A stretch of DNA of 64,000 nt from CAIKZJ01 sp964626015 (GTDB lineage Bacteria > Bacteroidota > Ignavibacteria > Tepidaquicellales > Tepidaquicellaceae), in contig CAZVCC010000009.1 of the NCBI GenBank assembly GCA_964626015.1, positions 9,909 to 73,908 on the forward strand. Reading direction: 5' to 3'. The position numbers and the translations under genes were made by a program. Positions 41,476 through 51,900 of the stretch are shown piece by piece. The notes beneath the pieces were generated by a model. That model searched no databases. It was not told the DNA's origin and worked only from the letters and a program-made list of their open reading frames with translations. The first letter of the stretch is position 1, and each line of letters opens with the position of its first letter.

Positions 41476-43969
41476 GCTCGGTTCTTTCAATAATCTGGTC
41501 TTGTATTGACTTGCTAAGCTCGACAAAGAATGCACTGAAACCAGCAACCCTGACTATCAAGTCCCTGTAGTAATCAGGATTTTCCTGCGCATCTTTTAAC
41601 ATTCTGCTGTCAACTATGTTAAACTGTATCTGAAATGCTGGATATTGAAAATAGGATTTTATCAGCGATAGTAGTTTCTTCGAACCCTGTATGCCCTTTA
41701 CCGACGCTGGATGAAGCTTCATGTTGTGCAGGCCGCCGCGTATTTTCGTGTGGTCTATCTTGCCGGCTGATAAAAGAACTGATAATGGTCCTTTTGTGTC
41801 AGTACCGGGATATGGTGACGTAACTCCGTCAGCGAGCGAATCTCCCGCATACCTGCCGTCAGGTGTTGCTCCGCACACCTTCCCGAATGGCGTATGTGTG
41901 CTGATGGCAAGCATCGATGGGTCGTATGGTTTACCAAGATAATTTTTCTGAGAGGAAACATATTTGCAGTATTCGTCAAAAATTTCTTTATAAATCATGT
42001 CAACTTCATCGTCGTTGTTTCCCCATTTTGGCGCTCCGTAAAACTTTCTGTGAAGCTTTTCGTAATTTTGCCAGTTGTTAGCAAGAGCATCCCTCAGCTC
42101 ATCCATCGTACAAAGTTTGTTGTTCTCAATGTTTTTCTTTACCGCAGAAAGTGAATTCGCAACGTTTACCATTCCCGTCGAAAGTGTTGTTGGAGTGTTG
42201 TTGTTTACCGCACCTCCGTCATCAAGCGAGGCACCCCTTTCAATACAGTCCCGTATTAATACCGATGAGTAAATTAGATTGCAAACCTGCCTGTGAGCTG
42301 CCATTACGTAGTTCCAGTATGCCTGCCAGTTCTTTATGGCATTCTTTAAATGGTGTTGGTACGCTTCTTTAACCTCGTTGTAGGTGTTGGGTATTGGAGT
42401 CTCTTCAAACACGACACCTGTTCTCAAATCCCTTCCTCCGTTGAGAGCAAGTTCGAATATTTTCATGTGATTAATAAAACCGGCTTGTACAATGCCGTAA
42501 CTCATTCCCTCAAGCGTCGGCTCCGTGCATCCTCCCATAGCCGCATGCTTTCTTATTATCGATACAGGCAGCCCTGTCTTTTCAAGTTCATGCTGTATAT
42601 ATACCTTTGTGTTAAACCATGCAGGAAAACCACACCCGGTCTTTACGCATTCAATTGCTTTCAAAAAGAATTCTTCGCTTAGTGTTTCGTCATACCAAAT
42701 TGAAAGAGTTGGCTGCGTCGTCTGGCAATTAATGGCAGACTGAAGTATAAGGAGTGAAAGTTCATTGTCGGCTCTGAATCCATTCTCGTTAAGTCCGCCG
42801 AGTATCATGTTCTGGTAAAGGTTTCCCGAACCCAGCCCCTCCCACGAAAATGAAGCAACGTATTCTATCTCTGTCATCTTTACGCGAAGTGCTTCAAGCA
42901 GTTCAAGAACTTCATCATTCGTTATCTTTTTGCTGTTAATATCCTTTTTATAATATGGATACATATACCTGTCAAACCTGCCGGGACTGTAACCTAACTG
43001 TGCCCCTTCTATATGCCCAGCTAGATAAATGAACCAGAAAGCCTGTATCGCTTCTCTGAAATCGTGAGGCGGGAACTCGGGTACGTGCTTGCATATTTCT
43101 GAAATCTTAAGCAGTTCTATTTTTCTAATTTCATCCTTTTCTGCTTTTGCAAGCTCAAACGCTTTTTGTCCGTATCTGTTTGCCCATTTAATCACTCCTT
43201 CAAGTGACCTTATTCCTGCTCTCCAGAAATACACTTTCTCTGCTGAAGGATAATCTGTAATATGAGCTTCGGATATCTTTTCTTTCATTCTGTTTATAAG
43301 ACCTCTAAAACCAAGAGAAAGCGCCGTCTCAAAATCTAACACGTATCTTCCTTCAGGTGCAGGGTCGTGTGGAGCAGTATAAAGAACTGCTTTCCACCCC
43401 TTTTCAATGTAGTCGGCTTCCGCAAAGTCTTTCTTCCATAAATCATCGCCTACATCCTGCATGCACTTGCCTCGCCAGTATGTAGCGCAATCCTTTAGAA
43501 TATTTCTTTCGTGCTTTTCAAGGAGAAACTTTCCCGCAAAGAAATCATAGTTACCCCCCGAAGCCATCTCTTTTGATTTAGCTATACCTCCTCCCGTTCC
43601 TATATCTGTTACTTTGTCCTGCTCTTCATGCTCTTCTTTATTAAACTCCCTTTGCACGTAACCAGATGCATAGTTGCAATAAGGGATTGCTCCTCTTACA
43701 AACCTGGTCTTGCTTCCGACGAATGGCTCATAGTCTTTTATAACTGGAGTTAAATTCTCTATCGCGTATGCATTGCATTCAGCCCTCCTTTCAAGCACAT
43801 TCATCCCGTCCGTTCTTTTGTGTGCTTCTGTGTATAATTGTATATACTCTGTATCTATGTATAAAGGCTCTGTTAAATATCTGCTGCGCATTAATTCAAT
43901 TCTTTTTGTTGATGGTGTACCCTTGATTTCTCTGAGTTCGTAATCGGTTTGTTTAGTAGATGTTTCCAT
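41462..43969 (-). CDS. Glycyl-radical enzyme, GCxEP class (dehydratase/lyase-type)
   Basis: 835 residues. Thiyl-radical cysteine in AAMGGCTEPTLEG near residue 480, and the C-terminal glycyl loop VRVAGFSAFFVEL with the radical Gly. The GCxEP motif puts it with the PflD-like dehydratases, C-N lyases and decarboxylases; pyruvate formate-lyase itself has CC. The substrate cannot be read from the sequence. GCTEP in place of the common GCVEP may mark a different subgroup. The activase overlaps the 3' end. No microcompartment gene is nearby. Anaerobic metabolism is implied. Confidence 0.88.
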   Translation of the reverse strand: METSTKQTDYELREIKGTPSTKRIELMRSRYLTEPLYIDTEYIQLYTEAHKRTDGMNVLERRAECNAYAIENLTPVIKDYEPFVGSKTRFVRGAIPYCNYASGYVQREFNKEEHEEQDKVTDIGTGGGIAKSKEMASGGNYDFFAGKFLLEKHERNILKDCATYWRGKCMQDVGDDLWKKDFAEADYIEKGWKAVLYTAPHDPAPEGRYVLDFETALSLGFRGLINRMKEKISEAHITDYPSAEKVYFWRAGIRSLEGVIKWANRYGQKAFELAKAEKDEIRKIELLKISEICKHVPEFPPHDFREAIQAFWFIYLAGHIEGAQLGYSPGRFDRYMYPYYKKDINSKKITNDEVLELLEALRVKMTEIEYVASFSWEGLGSGNLYQNMILGGLNENGFRADNELSLLILQSAINCQTTQPTLSIWYDETLSEEFFLKAIECVKTGCGFPAWFNTKVYIQHELEKTGLPVSIIRKHAAMGGCTEPTLEGMSYGIVQAGFINHMKIFELALNGGRDLRTGVVFEETPIPNTYNEVKEAYQHHLKNAIKNWQAYWNYVMAAHRQVCNLIYSSVLIRDCIERGASLDDGGAVNNNTPTTLSTGMVNVANSLSAVKKNIENNKLCTMDELRDALANNWQNYEKLHRKFYGAPKWGNNDDEVDMIYKEIFDEYCKYVSSQKNYLGKPYDPSMLAISTHTPFGKVCGATPDGRYAGDSLADGVTSPYPGTDTKGPLSVLLSAGKIDHTKIRGGLHNMKLHPASVKGIQGSKKLLSLIKSYFQYPAFQIQFNIVDSRMLKDAQENPDYYRDLIVRVAGFSAFFVELSKSIQDQIIERTEHGFE

Positions 43970-44129
43970 GATGTATTGGTTAATTACTACAACTTAATTA
44001 TTCTTGACAAATTTTAAAAATGCAAAATTTAATACCTTTTAAACCCTGCATTCATGGTACAATAATTGATTAATCGTGCTACGCTGGAACTTATTCAAAT
44101 CTCTTATCAGTTATTTATAGAAAAACAAA

Positions 44130-44915
44130 ATGAAAAACATTGTATATATATTCCTCCTTATGTTCATTCCGGGATTGTCATTATTTGCTCAGTCAAAGGT
44201 ATATACTGAGAATGTAAAATACTATGATGGTAATACCGTACTTGAAGGATATATTGCCTATGATGATACTTTTACCGGAGAACGACCCGCAGTTATAGTT
44301 GTTCACGATTGGATGGGTATTAGCGACTTCACTAAAACACGCTGTGAAAAGCTAGCTGAGTTGGGTTATGTTGCTTTTGCTGCGGATATCTACGGAAAAG
44401 ATTCGCGTCCCTCCTCTAATCAGAATGCGGGGAAGATTGCATCACTATTTAAAAATGATAGACAATTGATGAGAAGCCGTATAAACCTTGCCTTTGAAGA
44501 AATCAAGAAGAATAAAATTGTAAATAAAGATAAGATTGCCGTTATGGGTTATTGTTTTGGCGGTACCGTAGCCCTTGAGCTCGCAAGAAGTGGTGCCGGT
44601 ATTAAGGGTGCGGTTTCGTTTCACGGAAACCTGGATACTCCAAATTTAGAAGACGCAAAAAATATTAAATCTAAAATACTCGTTCTAAATGGTGCCGATG
44701 ACCCTTTTGTAACCGAAGTTCAAATTAAAACCTTTGAAGAAGAAATGAACAATGCAAATGTTGACTGGCAGTTTGTTAACTACAGCGGTGCTGTGCATAG
44801 TTTTACAAACCCTGAATCGGGTAACGATAAATCAAAAGGGGCTGCCTATAATGAAAAAGCTGATAAACGTTCATGGATTGCTATGAAGTCTTTCTTTGAA
44901 GAAATTTTTAACTAA
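44130..44915 (+). CDS. Dienelactone hydrolase family protein, exported
   Basis: 261 residues with a Sec signal peptide (IVYIFLLMFIPGLSLFAQ). Alpha/beta-hydrolase fold: VVHDWMGIS oxyanion region, nucleophile Cys in GYCFGG, acid Asp in NGADDPF and His in GAVHSFTNP, the Cys-His-Asp triad of dienelactone hydrolases. Probably a periplasmic hydrolase of small esters or lactones. Its end abuts the ferredoxin gene on the opposite strand. Confidence 0.88.
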   Translation: MKNIVYIFLLMFIPGLSLFAQSKVYTENVKYYDGNTVLEGYIAYDDTFTGERPAVIVVHDWMGISDFTKTRCEKLAELGYVAFAADIYGKDSRPSSNQNAGKIASLFKNDRQLMRSRINLAFEEIKKNKIVNKDKIAVMGYCFGGTVALELARSGAGIKGAVSFHGNLDTPNLEDAKNIKSKILVLNGADDPFVTEVQIKTFEEEMNNANVDWQFVNYSGAVHSFTNPESGNDKSKGAAYNEKADKRSWIAMKSFFEEIFN

Positions 44916-44916
44916 T

Positions 44917-45258
44917 CTATATTATGTATTCTTTTACGGGTTTGCCTTTTATTATGTGTTTCTGAATTATTTCTTCAAGTACTTTTGGAGTACAAGAGTG
45001 ATACCAGATTCCTTCAGGATAAACTACAACAATCGGACCTTTATCGCATATCCTGAAACAGTCTGCTTTCGTTCTCTGTACGCCGCCCTTACCCGCAAGG
45101 TCAAGCTCTGCAAGCCTTTTCTTTAAGTACTTCCATGATTTTTGCCCTTCTTCTCTCTTTACGCATTTATCGTCCTGTGCATCGCAGCAAATGAAAATGT
45201 GTTTCTTTGTCTTGCCTATTCCAAGCTCGTCAAATTTTGTCTTTAATTTCTTGCTCAT
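44917..45258 (-). CDS. Thioredoxin-like [2Fe-2S] ferredoxin
   Basis: 113 residues. Four conserved cysteines: HIFICCDAQDDKCVKR and then DCFRICDKGPIVVVYPEGIW, typical of the (2Fe-2S) thioredoxin-like ferredoxins related to the NuoE fold. The C-terminal EEIIQKHIIKGKPVKEYI also matches the family. It may serve as an electron carrier for an oxidoreductase encoded elsewhere. It is convergent with the dienelactone hydrolase gene, with one base between their stops. Confidence 0.88.
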   Translation of the reverse strand: MSKKLKTKFDELGIGKTKKHIFICCDAQDDKCVKREEGQKSWKYLKKRLAELDLAGKGGVQRTKADCFRICDKGPIVVVYPEGIWYHSCTPKVLEEIIQKHIIKGKPVKEYII

Positions 45259-45390
45259 TCTTATGTTTATTTTATAAAATAATATATGTTCTGCTTTTAA
45301 AAATAAATGTAATATCCTTTATACTTATTGAATTATTATTCCCTTATGGTTTAAGTATTTTCTCTACAACAAAAACAAAAAAACTTTACA

Positions 45391-45756
45391 ATGATTAAAA
45401 AAATTGATAGTCCCGCATTGATTAAATCAGTTGGAAACAAAGAGAAAATAATAAAGGAGTATTTCGGTAGAGTTAGTTCAAACGATTCTATCGTGAGTAT
45501 TGCTTTTATGCATTCTCCCGGAGGGTGGTGTGAACCCGGTCAAACTCCGTGCTTCGATGAGTTTTCTGTCGTATTACGCGGAACACTTCACATAAAAACA
45601 AAACTTTCTGAATTAGATGTTAAAGCCGGAGAAGCTGTCTTCGTTTCAAAAAATGAATGGGTGCAGTATAGCTCGCCCTTTGCCGGAGGTGCCGAATACG
45701 TCGCAGTATGTATTCCTGCTTTCTCTCCGGATACTGTTAATAGAGACTTGAAATAG
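45391..45756 (+). CDS. Cupin-domain protein
   Basis: 121 residues forming one cupin barrel. Motif 1 is degenerate (SPGGWCEPGQTPCFDEFSVV), with no clear HxH metal pair, and motif 2 is AGEAVFVSKNEWVQYS. Without the histidines it may bind sugar or a small ligand instead of acting as a metal enzyme. Monocistronic, transcribed toward the efflux operon. Confidence 0.7.
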   Translation: MIKKIDSPALIKSVGNKEKIIKEYFGRVSSNDSIVSIAFMHSPGGWCEPGQTPCFDEFSVVLRGTLHIKTKLSELDVKAGEAVFVSKNEWVQYSSPFAGGAEYVAVCIPAFSPDTVNRDLK

Positions 45757-45894
45757 TACTCGTTGACTCCGCAGATATTCGTAGCGATGTTTTTGGTTTA
45801 GCGTAACATTCTCGGGTTTTGTTACGTATATAATATCAAAAAATGTTTCATTATTAAGGAGAAATCACTTGATTCTTTGTCTTATCATTATTAA

Positions 45895-45928
45895 TTTGGA
45901 AACTAAATAAACGATAATAGTTTCCAAA
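45895..45928. promoter_or_regulatory. TetR-type operator, perfect 11-bp inverted repeat
   Basis: TTTGGAAACTA (45895-45905) and TAGTTTCCAAA (45918-45928) are exact reverse complements with a 12-nt spacer, ending at the base before the GTG start of the TetR gene. This is the expected place for autorepression of the efflux operon. Confidence 0.75.
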
Positions 45929-46552
45929 GTGATTAAAGATAATCCCGTCGAAAGAAAGAAAATAATGGTGTTTGCGGATAAATTGTTCAGAGAAGCTGGC
46001 TTGTACAAAACATCTATGGATGAACTTGCGGCTCTTATGCACATCAGCAAGAAAACCATTTACAGGTATTTCCCATCAAAGGAAAATCTGGTTAGAGAAA
46101 TTGTTAAATTCTGGCTCGATACTTCTACAGAAAGAGTCGATAAAATTGTTAGCGGCAAAACCGATGTCGTGAGGAAGTTTATAAGGCTTCTTGAAGATTA
46201 TTCCTGTGAGTTTACTCAGTTGGGGGAAAAAGCAATATCTGATTTGCAGATTCACTATCCCGATGTGTGGGCATCAATAGAGTCTTTCAGAGAAGAAAAG
46301 ATAATTTTTTACGTTAAAAAATTATTCAGACAGGGATTCAGGGAAAATTACATAACAAAAATACCTGTCGAGATTGTTATCGCCTCTGTAAGCGCATCTA
46401 TCAGCTCTGTCGTGAACCCGAAGTTTCTTGTTGTTAACAATTTCTCGACTGCAGAAGCTCTAAAACATGTTCTTGAACTCCATCTGAAAGGTATTATAAC
46501 CGAAAAGGGAAGAAAAAAGTATTTCAGTCAACAGAAAAAACATCTTAAATAA
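45929..46552 (+). CDS. TetR/AcrR-family regulator of the efflux operon
   Basis: 207 residues with a GTG start at 45929; an ATG at 45965 would remove the first helix. The N-terminal HTH reads GLYKTSMDELAALMHISKKT and IYRYFPSKENL. The C-terminal ligand domain is variable. It is the first gene of a four-gene operon with TolC, MFP and RND proteins, 4 nt before tolC. It probably represses its own operon through the 11-bp palindrome and releases it on binding an efflux substrate. Confidence 0.88.
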   Translation: MIKDNPVERKKIMVFADKLFREAGLYKTSMDELAALMHISKKTIYRYFPSKENLVREIVKFWLDTSTERVDKIVSGKTDVVRKFIRLLEDYSCEFTQLGEKAISDLQIHYPDVWASIESFREEKIIFYVKKLFRQGFRENYITKIPVEIVIASVSASISSVVNPKFLVVNNFSTAEALKHVLELHLKGIITEKGRKKYFSQQKKHLK

Positions 46553-46556
46553 TTCT

Positions 46557-47891
46557 ATGTATTATAAAATATTAATAACTATTGCCTTAATTGCTCTGTA
46601 CCCGTGGACTTCCTTCGCTCAGGATTCAACTAATGTAAAGGTCTATTCCCTGAAAGAAGCCATTGCCGTCGCGAAGGCTAACAATACCGAGCTTGTTAAT
46701 GCAGTCTATGATAAATTAAAAGCGGAGAAAAAAGTATCGGAGGTGTATAACGAGAATCTCCTGCCGACTATTACTCTCAGCTCTCAGTATAATAGGGCAA
46801 TCAAAAAACAGGTGTTCGATATAGATTTCGGTGGCGTGAATCAAAGGTTTGAAGTAGGCTCCGATAATACATTCAGCAACACTCTCCAGTTAAGCGAACC
46901 TATTCCTGTTCTTGGTACTCCCGTATTTGAGGGAATTAGAATCGCCGATTATTATTCAGCTCTGCAGGGAGAGAATGTCAATTCCGCGGAAGCAAATGTA
47001 GTCGCCGATGTTAAACAAGCTTATAACAATGTTCTCTTTATGAAGGAGGTCGTGTTTGTGAGAAAACAAAACCTCATTAATGCACAGGAAAATTATGATG
47101 TTGTTGAAAAGAAATACCGCAACGGCACTTCAACAGAATTTGATTTTCTCAGAGCTAAAGTTACTGTCGAAAATTCAAAACCTCCGGTTTTGGAATCAGA
47201 AAACAATCTAATAATCGCAAGAAAAATTCTCAAGAATGCTATCGGTATCAAAGATAATATAGACGTTGATGTTACAGGATCTCTTGAATATGATAGTACC
47301 GAGGTTTATGGCAGTACAGAGGAAATAATAAATAAGATCTCTGAAAATAACGTCTCAATAAGGCAGTTGAAAATTAACCAGAATATTAATAAGCAGCTGC
47401 TTAATATTGATAATGCAAACTATCTCCCTAAACTGTATATTTTTGGTCAGTATAACCTTCAGGCTCAGGAAAACGACGGAAAAACCCTCGGGAGTTACAG
47501 GTTCTTCAATGTTTTAAATGCCGGTATAGGTCTTAACTGGGATTTGAACTTTTTGAGAAATACATATAAGAAACAGCAGACTGAAATAGATATTAAGAAA
47601 ACTGATGAAACTATTTCTGACGTTAAACAAAAACTTCGGCTTACTTCGCAAAGTATCATTCTCAAAATGGACGAAGCTCGAAATAAAATTAAAGCAACTC
47701 ATGAAACAGTTAAAATGGCGGAACGTGGATATGAACTCGCCGCCCTTAGCTTTAAAAACGGCGTCGTAAGTCAAATAGATGTCATTGACGCTGGTGTTCA
47801 GCTGAGCAATTCAAGATTGTCATACTATAGTGCAATAGTCGAATATCTTAACGCTAAAGCAGAATTAGAAAAATTATTGGAAAGAAAATAA
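46557..47891 (+). CDS. TolC-family outer membrane efflux channel
   Basis: 444 residues with a Sec signal peptide (ITIALIALYPWTSFAQ). Two homologous halves of long helices (ENYDVVEKKYRNGTSTEFDF and RGYELAALSFKNGVVSQIDV) contain the GxxSxxD-type TolC turn. This is the exit duct of the tripartite pump. Encoded between the regulator and the periplasmic adaptor. Confidence 0.9.
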   Translation: MYYKILITIALIALYPWTSFAQDSTNVKVYSLKEAIAVAKANNTELVNAVYDKLKAEKKVSEVYNENLLPTITLSSQYNRAIKKQVFDIDFGGVNQRFEVGSDNTFSNTLQLSEPIPVLGTPVFEGIRIADYYSALQGENVNSAEANVVADVKQAYNNVLFMKEVVFVRKQNLINAQENYDVVEKKYRNGTSTEFDFLRAKVTVENSKPPVLESENNLIIARKILKNAIGIKDNIDVDVTGSLEYDSTEVYGSTEEIINKISENNVSIRQLKINQNINKQLLNIDNANYLPKLYIFGQYNLQAQENDGKTLGSYRFFNVLNAGIGLNWDLNFLRNTYKKQQTEIDIKKTDETISDVKQKLRLTSQSIILKMDEARNKIKATHETVKMAERGYELAALSFKNGVVSQIDVIDAGVQLSNSRLSYYSAIVEYLNAKAELEKLLERK

Positions 47892-47901
47892 ATTTTATTA
47901 T

Positions 47902-48933
47902 ATGAAAAAATATTCATTATTGTTATTGGTCTTAATTTTTGCGGTTGCTCTTGCATCATGCGGAAGAAATAAAAATAACAAACCCGAAGAGAAAAAATTA
48001 CCCATTGTTAAAACTACGGTTATTCAGGGTCAGTATTTTGAGGAAAATTATAAGGTTAGCGGTATAGTTAAACCCTATGAAAGTGCTAAACTTTCTTCCG
48101 AAGAAGGTGGACTTATAGTCTATCTTACAAAAGATAAAGGCGATAGGGTCGGACGCGGAGAAGTCGTCGTTAGACTTAAAAAAGATACCGACGAAGCCGC
48201 ATATCTTCAGGCTCTCGCTCAGTATGAACTCGCAAAGGATAATTATCAGAGAACCGAGCGCCTTTATGCTGACGAAGTTGCTACCGAACAGCAGTTTACA
48301 AACTCTAAACTCCAGCTTGAAATTGCAGAGAAATCAGTTGAGCTTTATAGAATTAGGCTCGATAAGGGTTATGTTAGGTCTCCCATCTCGGGCGTCGTCG
48401 ACGCAAAGTTCATGCAGAAAGGTGAAATGACATCCCCCGGATCCCCTATTATCAACGTTGTTAATATTTCCAGAATAAAAATTAGCTGCGGTGTTCCGGA
48501 AAGATACGTTACTCAGGTTAAGAGAGGTGAAAAGGTTAAAGTTACTTTTCCTGTCCTCCCCGATGAAGAGTATGAAGCTGTTATAGATTATGTCGCTCCT
48601 TCATTGAGTCCGCAAAATAGAACTTTTGAAATTGAACTTGTTATGAGTAATCCTGAAAGCAAGTTTAAACCCGAAATGTCGGCAAATATAACTTTTACGA
48701 ACAAGAGTGTTGATAATGCTGTTGTTCTGCAGCAGGATTATGTTGTTGATAATGGTGATGAAAAATTTGTGTTCGTTCTTGAAGGCGATATAGCAAAAAA
48801 ACGCCTTGTTAAGCTTGGCGGACGTTCTGATAATATGGTTCTGATTGAAGAAGGTCTTAATATTGGCGAAACGCTTATAAACGTGGGCTTTCAGGGCTTA
48901 AATGATAACGACAAAGTTACTCTGGTTAATTAA
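47902..48933 (+). CDS. RND periplasmic adaptor (membrane fusion protein), lipoprotein
   Basis: 343 residues; lipobox VALASC with Cys near residue 20. Biotin-lipoyl-like hairpin (LSSEEGGLIVYL then KGYVRSPISGVVDA), a helical hairpin (YLQALAQYELAKDNYQRTER) and beta-barrel domains. It bridges the RND pump and TolC. It lies 10 nt after tolC and 21 nt before the pump gene. Confidence 0.92.
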   Translation: MKKYSLLLLVLIFAVALASCGRNKNNKPEEKKLPIVKTTVIQGQYFEENYKVSGIVKPYESAKLSSEEGGLIVYLTKDKGDRVGRGEVVVRLKKDTDEAAYLQALAQYELAKDNYQRTERLYADEVATEQQFTNSKLQLEIAEKSVELYRIRLDKGYVRSPISGVVDAKFMQKGEMTSPGSPIINVVNISRIKISCGVPERYVTQVKRGEKVKVTFPVLPDEEYEAVIDYVAPSLSPQNRTFEIELVMSNPESKFKPEMSANITFTNKSVDNAVVLQQDYVVDNGDEKFVFVLEGDIAKKRLVKLGGRSDNMVLIEEGLNIGETLINVGFQGLNDNDKVTLVN

Positions 48934-48954
48934 AATACTAAATGTTTATCGTAT

Positions 48955-51900
48955 ATGAAATTTTTTGAATTAATAATAAAGAATAAAGTTACAGTCTATA
49001 TCCTCGTGCTGATGATTGTTCTTATCGGCGCCTCCTCGTATATATCCCTGCCGAGGGAATCCAGCCCCTCAATTAAAATCCCTTATGTGTTTATCGCGAC
49101 CGTCTATCCAGGCGTGTCGCCTCAGGATATAGAAAACCTCGTAACACAGGAAATAGAAAAGGAAGTTAAAAGTATTAGCGGTGTTAAAGAGATAAAATCT
49201 GTTTCAAGGGAAAGTTTCAGCTCTATATCGGTCGAGTTTAACACCGATGTTATTATTGATGACGCTATTCAGAAAGTCCGCGATAAGGTCGCAACTGCAA
49301 AAACTAAAATGCCTACCGATATTAAAGAACCGATTATTAGTGAAATCAACTTTTCCGAGCTTCCTATGATGTATGTCAATTTGAGTGGGAATGTAGGACT
49401 CGCCAACCTTAAAAAAATCGGTACACAAATCCAGGATAAAATTGAAGAAATTCCCGGCGTGCTTTCCGCAGAGGTTATCGGTGGTGTCGATAGGGAAGTT
49501 AAAATTGATGCCGATGCCGAAAGACTTAAATACTATAATATTAGTTTTAACGACCTTATAAATGCCGTATCCGCCGAAAACCTTAATATACCCGGTGGTG
49601 CCGTGGATATTGGCAAATCTAGTTTCCTTATACGCGTACCCGGCGAATATGAAAATCCTGAATTGATGAGCAATATAATCGTTAAGAAAAACGGTGATTA
49701 TCCCGTTTACTTAAACGATGTAGCTCAGGTAACTTACGGATATAAAGAAAGACAAACGTACGCAAGAAAGAACGGAGTTGAAAGTATTACTCTGCCGGTT
49801 AAAAAACGTAGCGGGTCCAACATTATCGAAATATCTGAAAAAGTACACGACATCTTAGCCAGCAATAACGGTATTATTCCCGAAGGCGTTTCTTACAGCA
49901 TTACTAGTGATCAATCTGATTATATTAAAACTACTGTTCACGAACTCGAAAACGGTATCGTAACAGGCGTCGTTCTTGTTATGCTTATCCTTTTCTTCTT
50001 TATGGGTCTGAAGAACTCATTGCTCGTTGCAACCTCTATTCCGCTGTCATTCTTGATTTCGTTTATTGTTCTGAGTGCAATGGGTATCACCCTGAATATG
50101 ATAGTCCTGTTCACGCTCATACTCGTTCTTGGAATAATTGTCGATGACGCTATTGTCGTCATCGAAAATATTTATAGATTGCAGGAAAAGGAAAATTATA
50201 ACCCGCATGACGCTTCGATTGAAGGTCCGCGTGAAGTTGTGTTCCCTGTCACGATTGCAACTCTTACTATTATATCGTCGTTCTTCCCGCTTCTGTTCTT
50301 TCCCGGAATTGTAGGTGATTTTATGAAATATTTGCCTATCACCTTGATTGTTTGTTTGTTGTCATCATTGTTCGTTGCTATGATTATAAGCCCTGTTCAG
50401 GCAGCCGTCTTTATTCATTTTAAAAAGGACAGGGAAAGATCTCAAAAGAAGAAGTTCAGACCCGTCGGCAGGTTCCTTGAACATTTTGACGAAGTTCTCT
50501 TTGGAAGTGCATTAAGAATATATGAAAAAGTACTTAGGGTTGCACTGACACATAGAAAAACAGTAATATCAATTACCTTCCTTTTGCTTATCGCTGTATT
50601 TATAATCTACGGTAAGTTTAATTATGGGACGGAATTCTTTCCCGATACCGACCCAAGACAGGCTTCTATTACTCTTGCAACACCCGTCGGAACAAACATT
50701 GAAGAAACAAACAAAATAACTAAAGAACTTGAAAAGAAAATTCCCGAACTTAAAGATATTAAGTATATTGTCACAAACGTTGGCTCATCTAATAATCCTC
50801 TTGACTTCAGCGGAGATGGAATCCCAACAAAGAGCGTTATAACTGTGACTTTCTTTGATAAACTTGACAGGGAACAAAGTTCAAAATTGTCAATTGAACA
50901 AATAAGAAATGCGCTTTATATGGTTCCGGGCGGTGAAGTGAAGATTGAAAAACAGCAAATGGGTCCTCCAACAGGTCCGCCTGTAAACATTGAAATATCA
51001 GGCGATGATTTTGCTAAGATTGGTAACATTTCCGATGAAATCAAAAACCAGATTAAAGGTATTCCCGGACTGACAGACCTTACTGATAATTTTGATGAAG
51101 CAAGACCGGAAATTAAAATTATCGTCGATAGGGAAAAAGCTGCTCTTTATGGACTTAATACTGCCATGATTGGTGCAACGATAAGAACTGCCGTTAACGG
51201 CACGACTGCAAGCAAGATAAGAGAAGGAAAAGATGAATATGATGTTACTGTCAGACTGAATAAAGAACAACGTAATGATATTAGCACTATCGATAACATG
51301 TTTATTACTAATACAAAAGGAGAAAAAATTCCTATTTCTTCTGTCGGTAGTATAGAGTTCTCTGGAGGTATCGGTGCTATAAACAGAAAAGACCTTAAGA
51401 GAGTTGTTACCGTTTCAGCTAACGCCGAAGGTCGGCTTGGTAATGATGTGCTTAAAGATGTTCAGGCAAAACTGAAAGATTTTAAACTTCCAGATGGCTA
51501 CTCTATTAGCTATACAGGTGAACAGGAGGACCAGGCAGAAACATCCGCCTTCCTCGGTAAAGCATTGATGATTGCTTTGATGATGATTTTCTTCCTTATG
51601 GTTATTGAGTTTAACTCTCTGAGAGTCCCTCTGATTATAATGATATCTGTTATACTTTCTCTTATAGGCGTGCTCATAGGTCTGTTAATTACCGGTACAC
51701 CGTTCGGTATTATGATGACAGGTATTGGCGTTATTGCACTCGCTGGAATCGTCGTGAGAAACGCTATAGTGTTGCTCGACTTCCAAAAAGAACTCGTTGC
51801 TCGTGGATTGAATCGTGATGAAGCTCTCGTTCAGGCAGGTTTGATTAGAATGAGGCCTATCTTCCTTACCGCCGCTGCTACAATTCTCGGTATACTTCCT

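Noticed and set aside
42350..42682. Plus-strand open frames inside the glycyl-radical enzyme gene
   Set aside because: They overlap a strongly conserved coding frame on the other strand and have no recognisable protein features.
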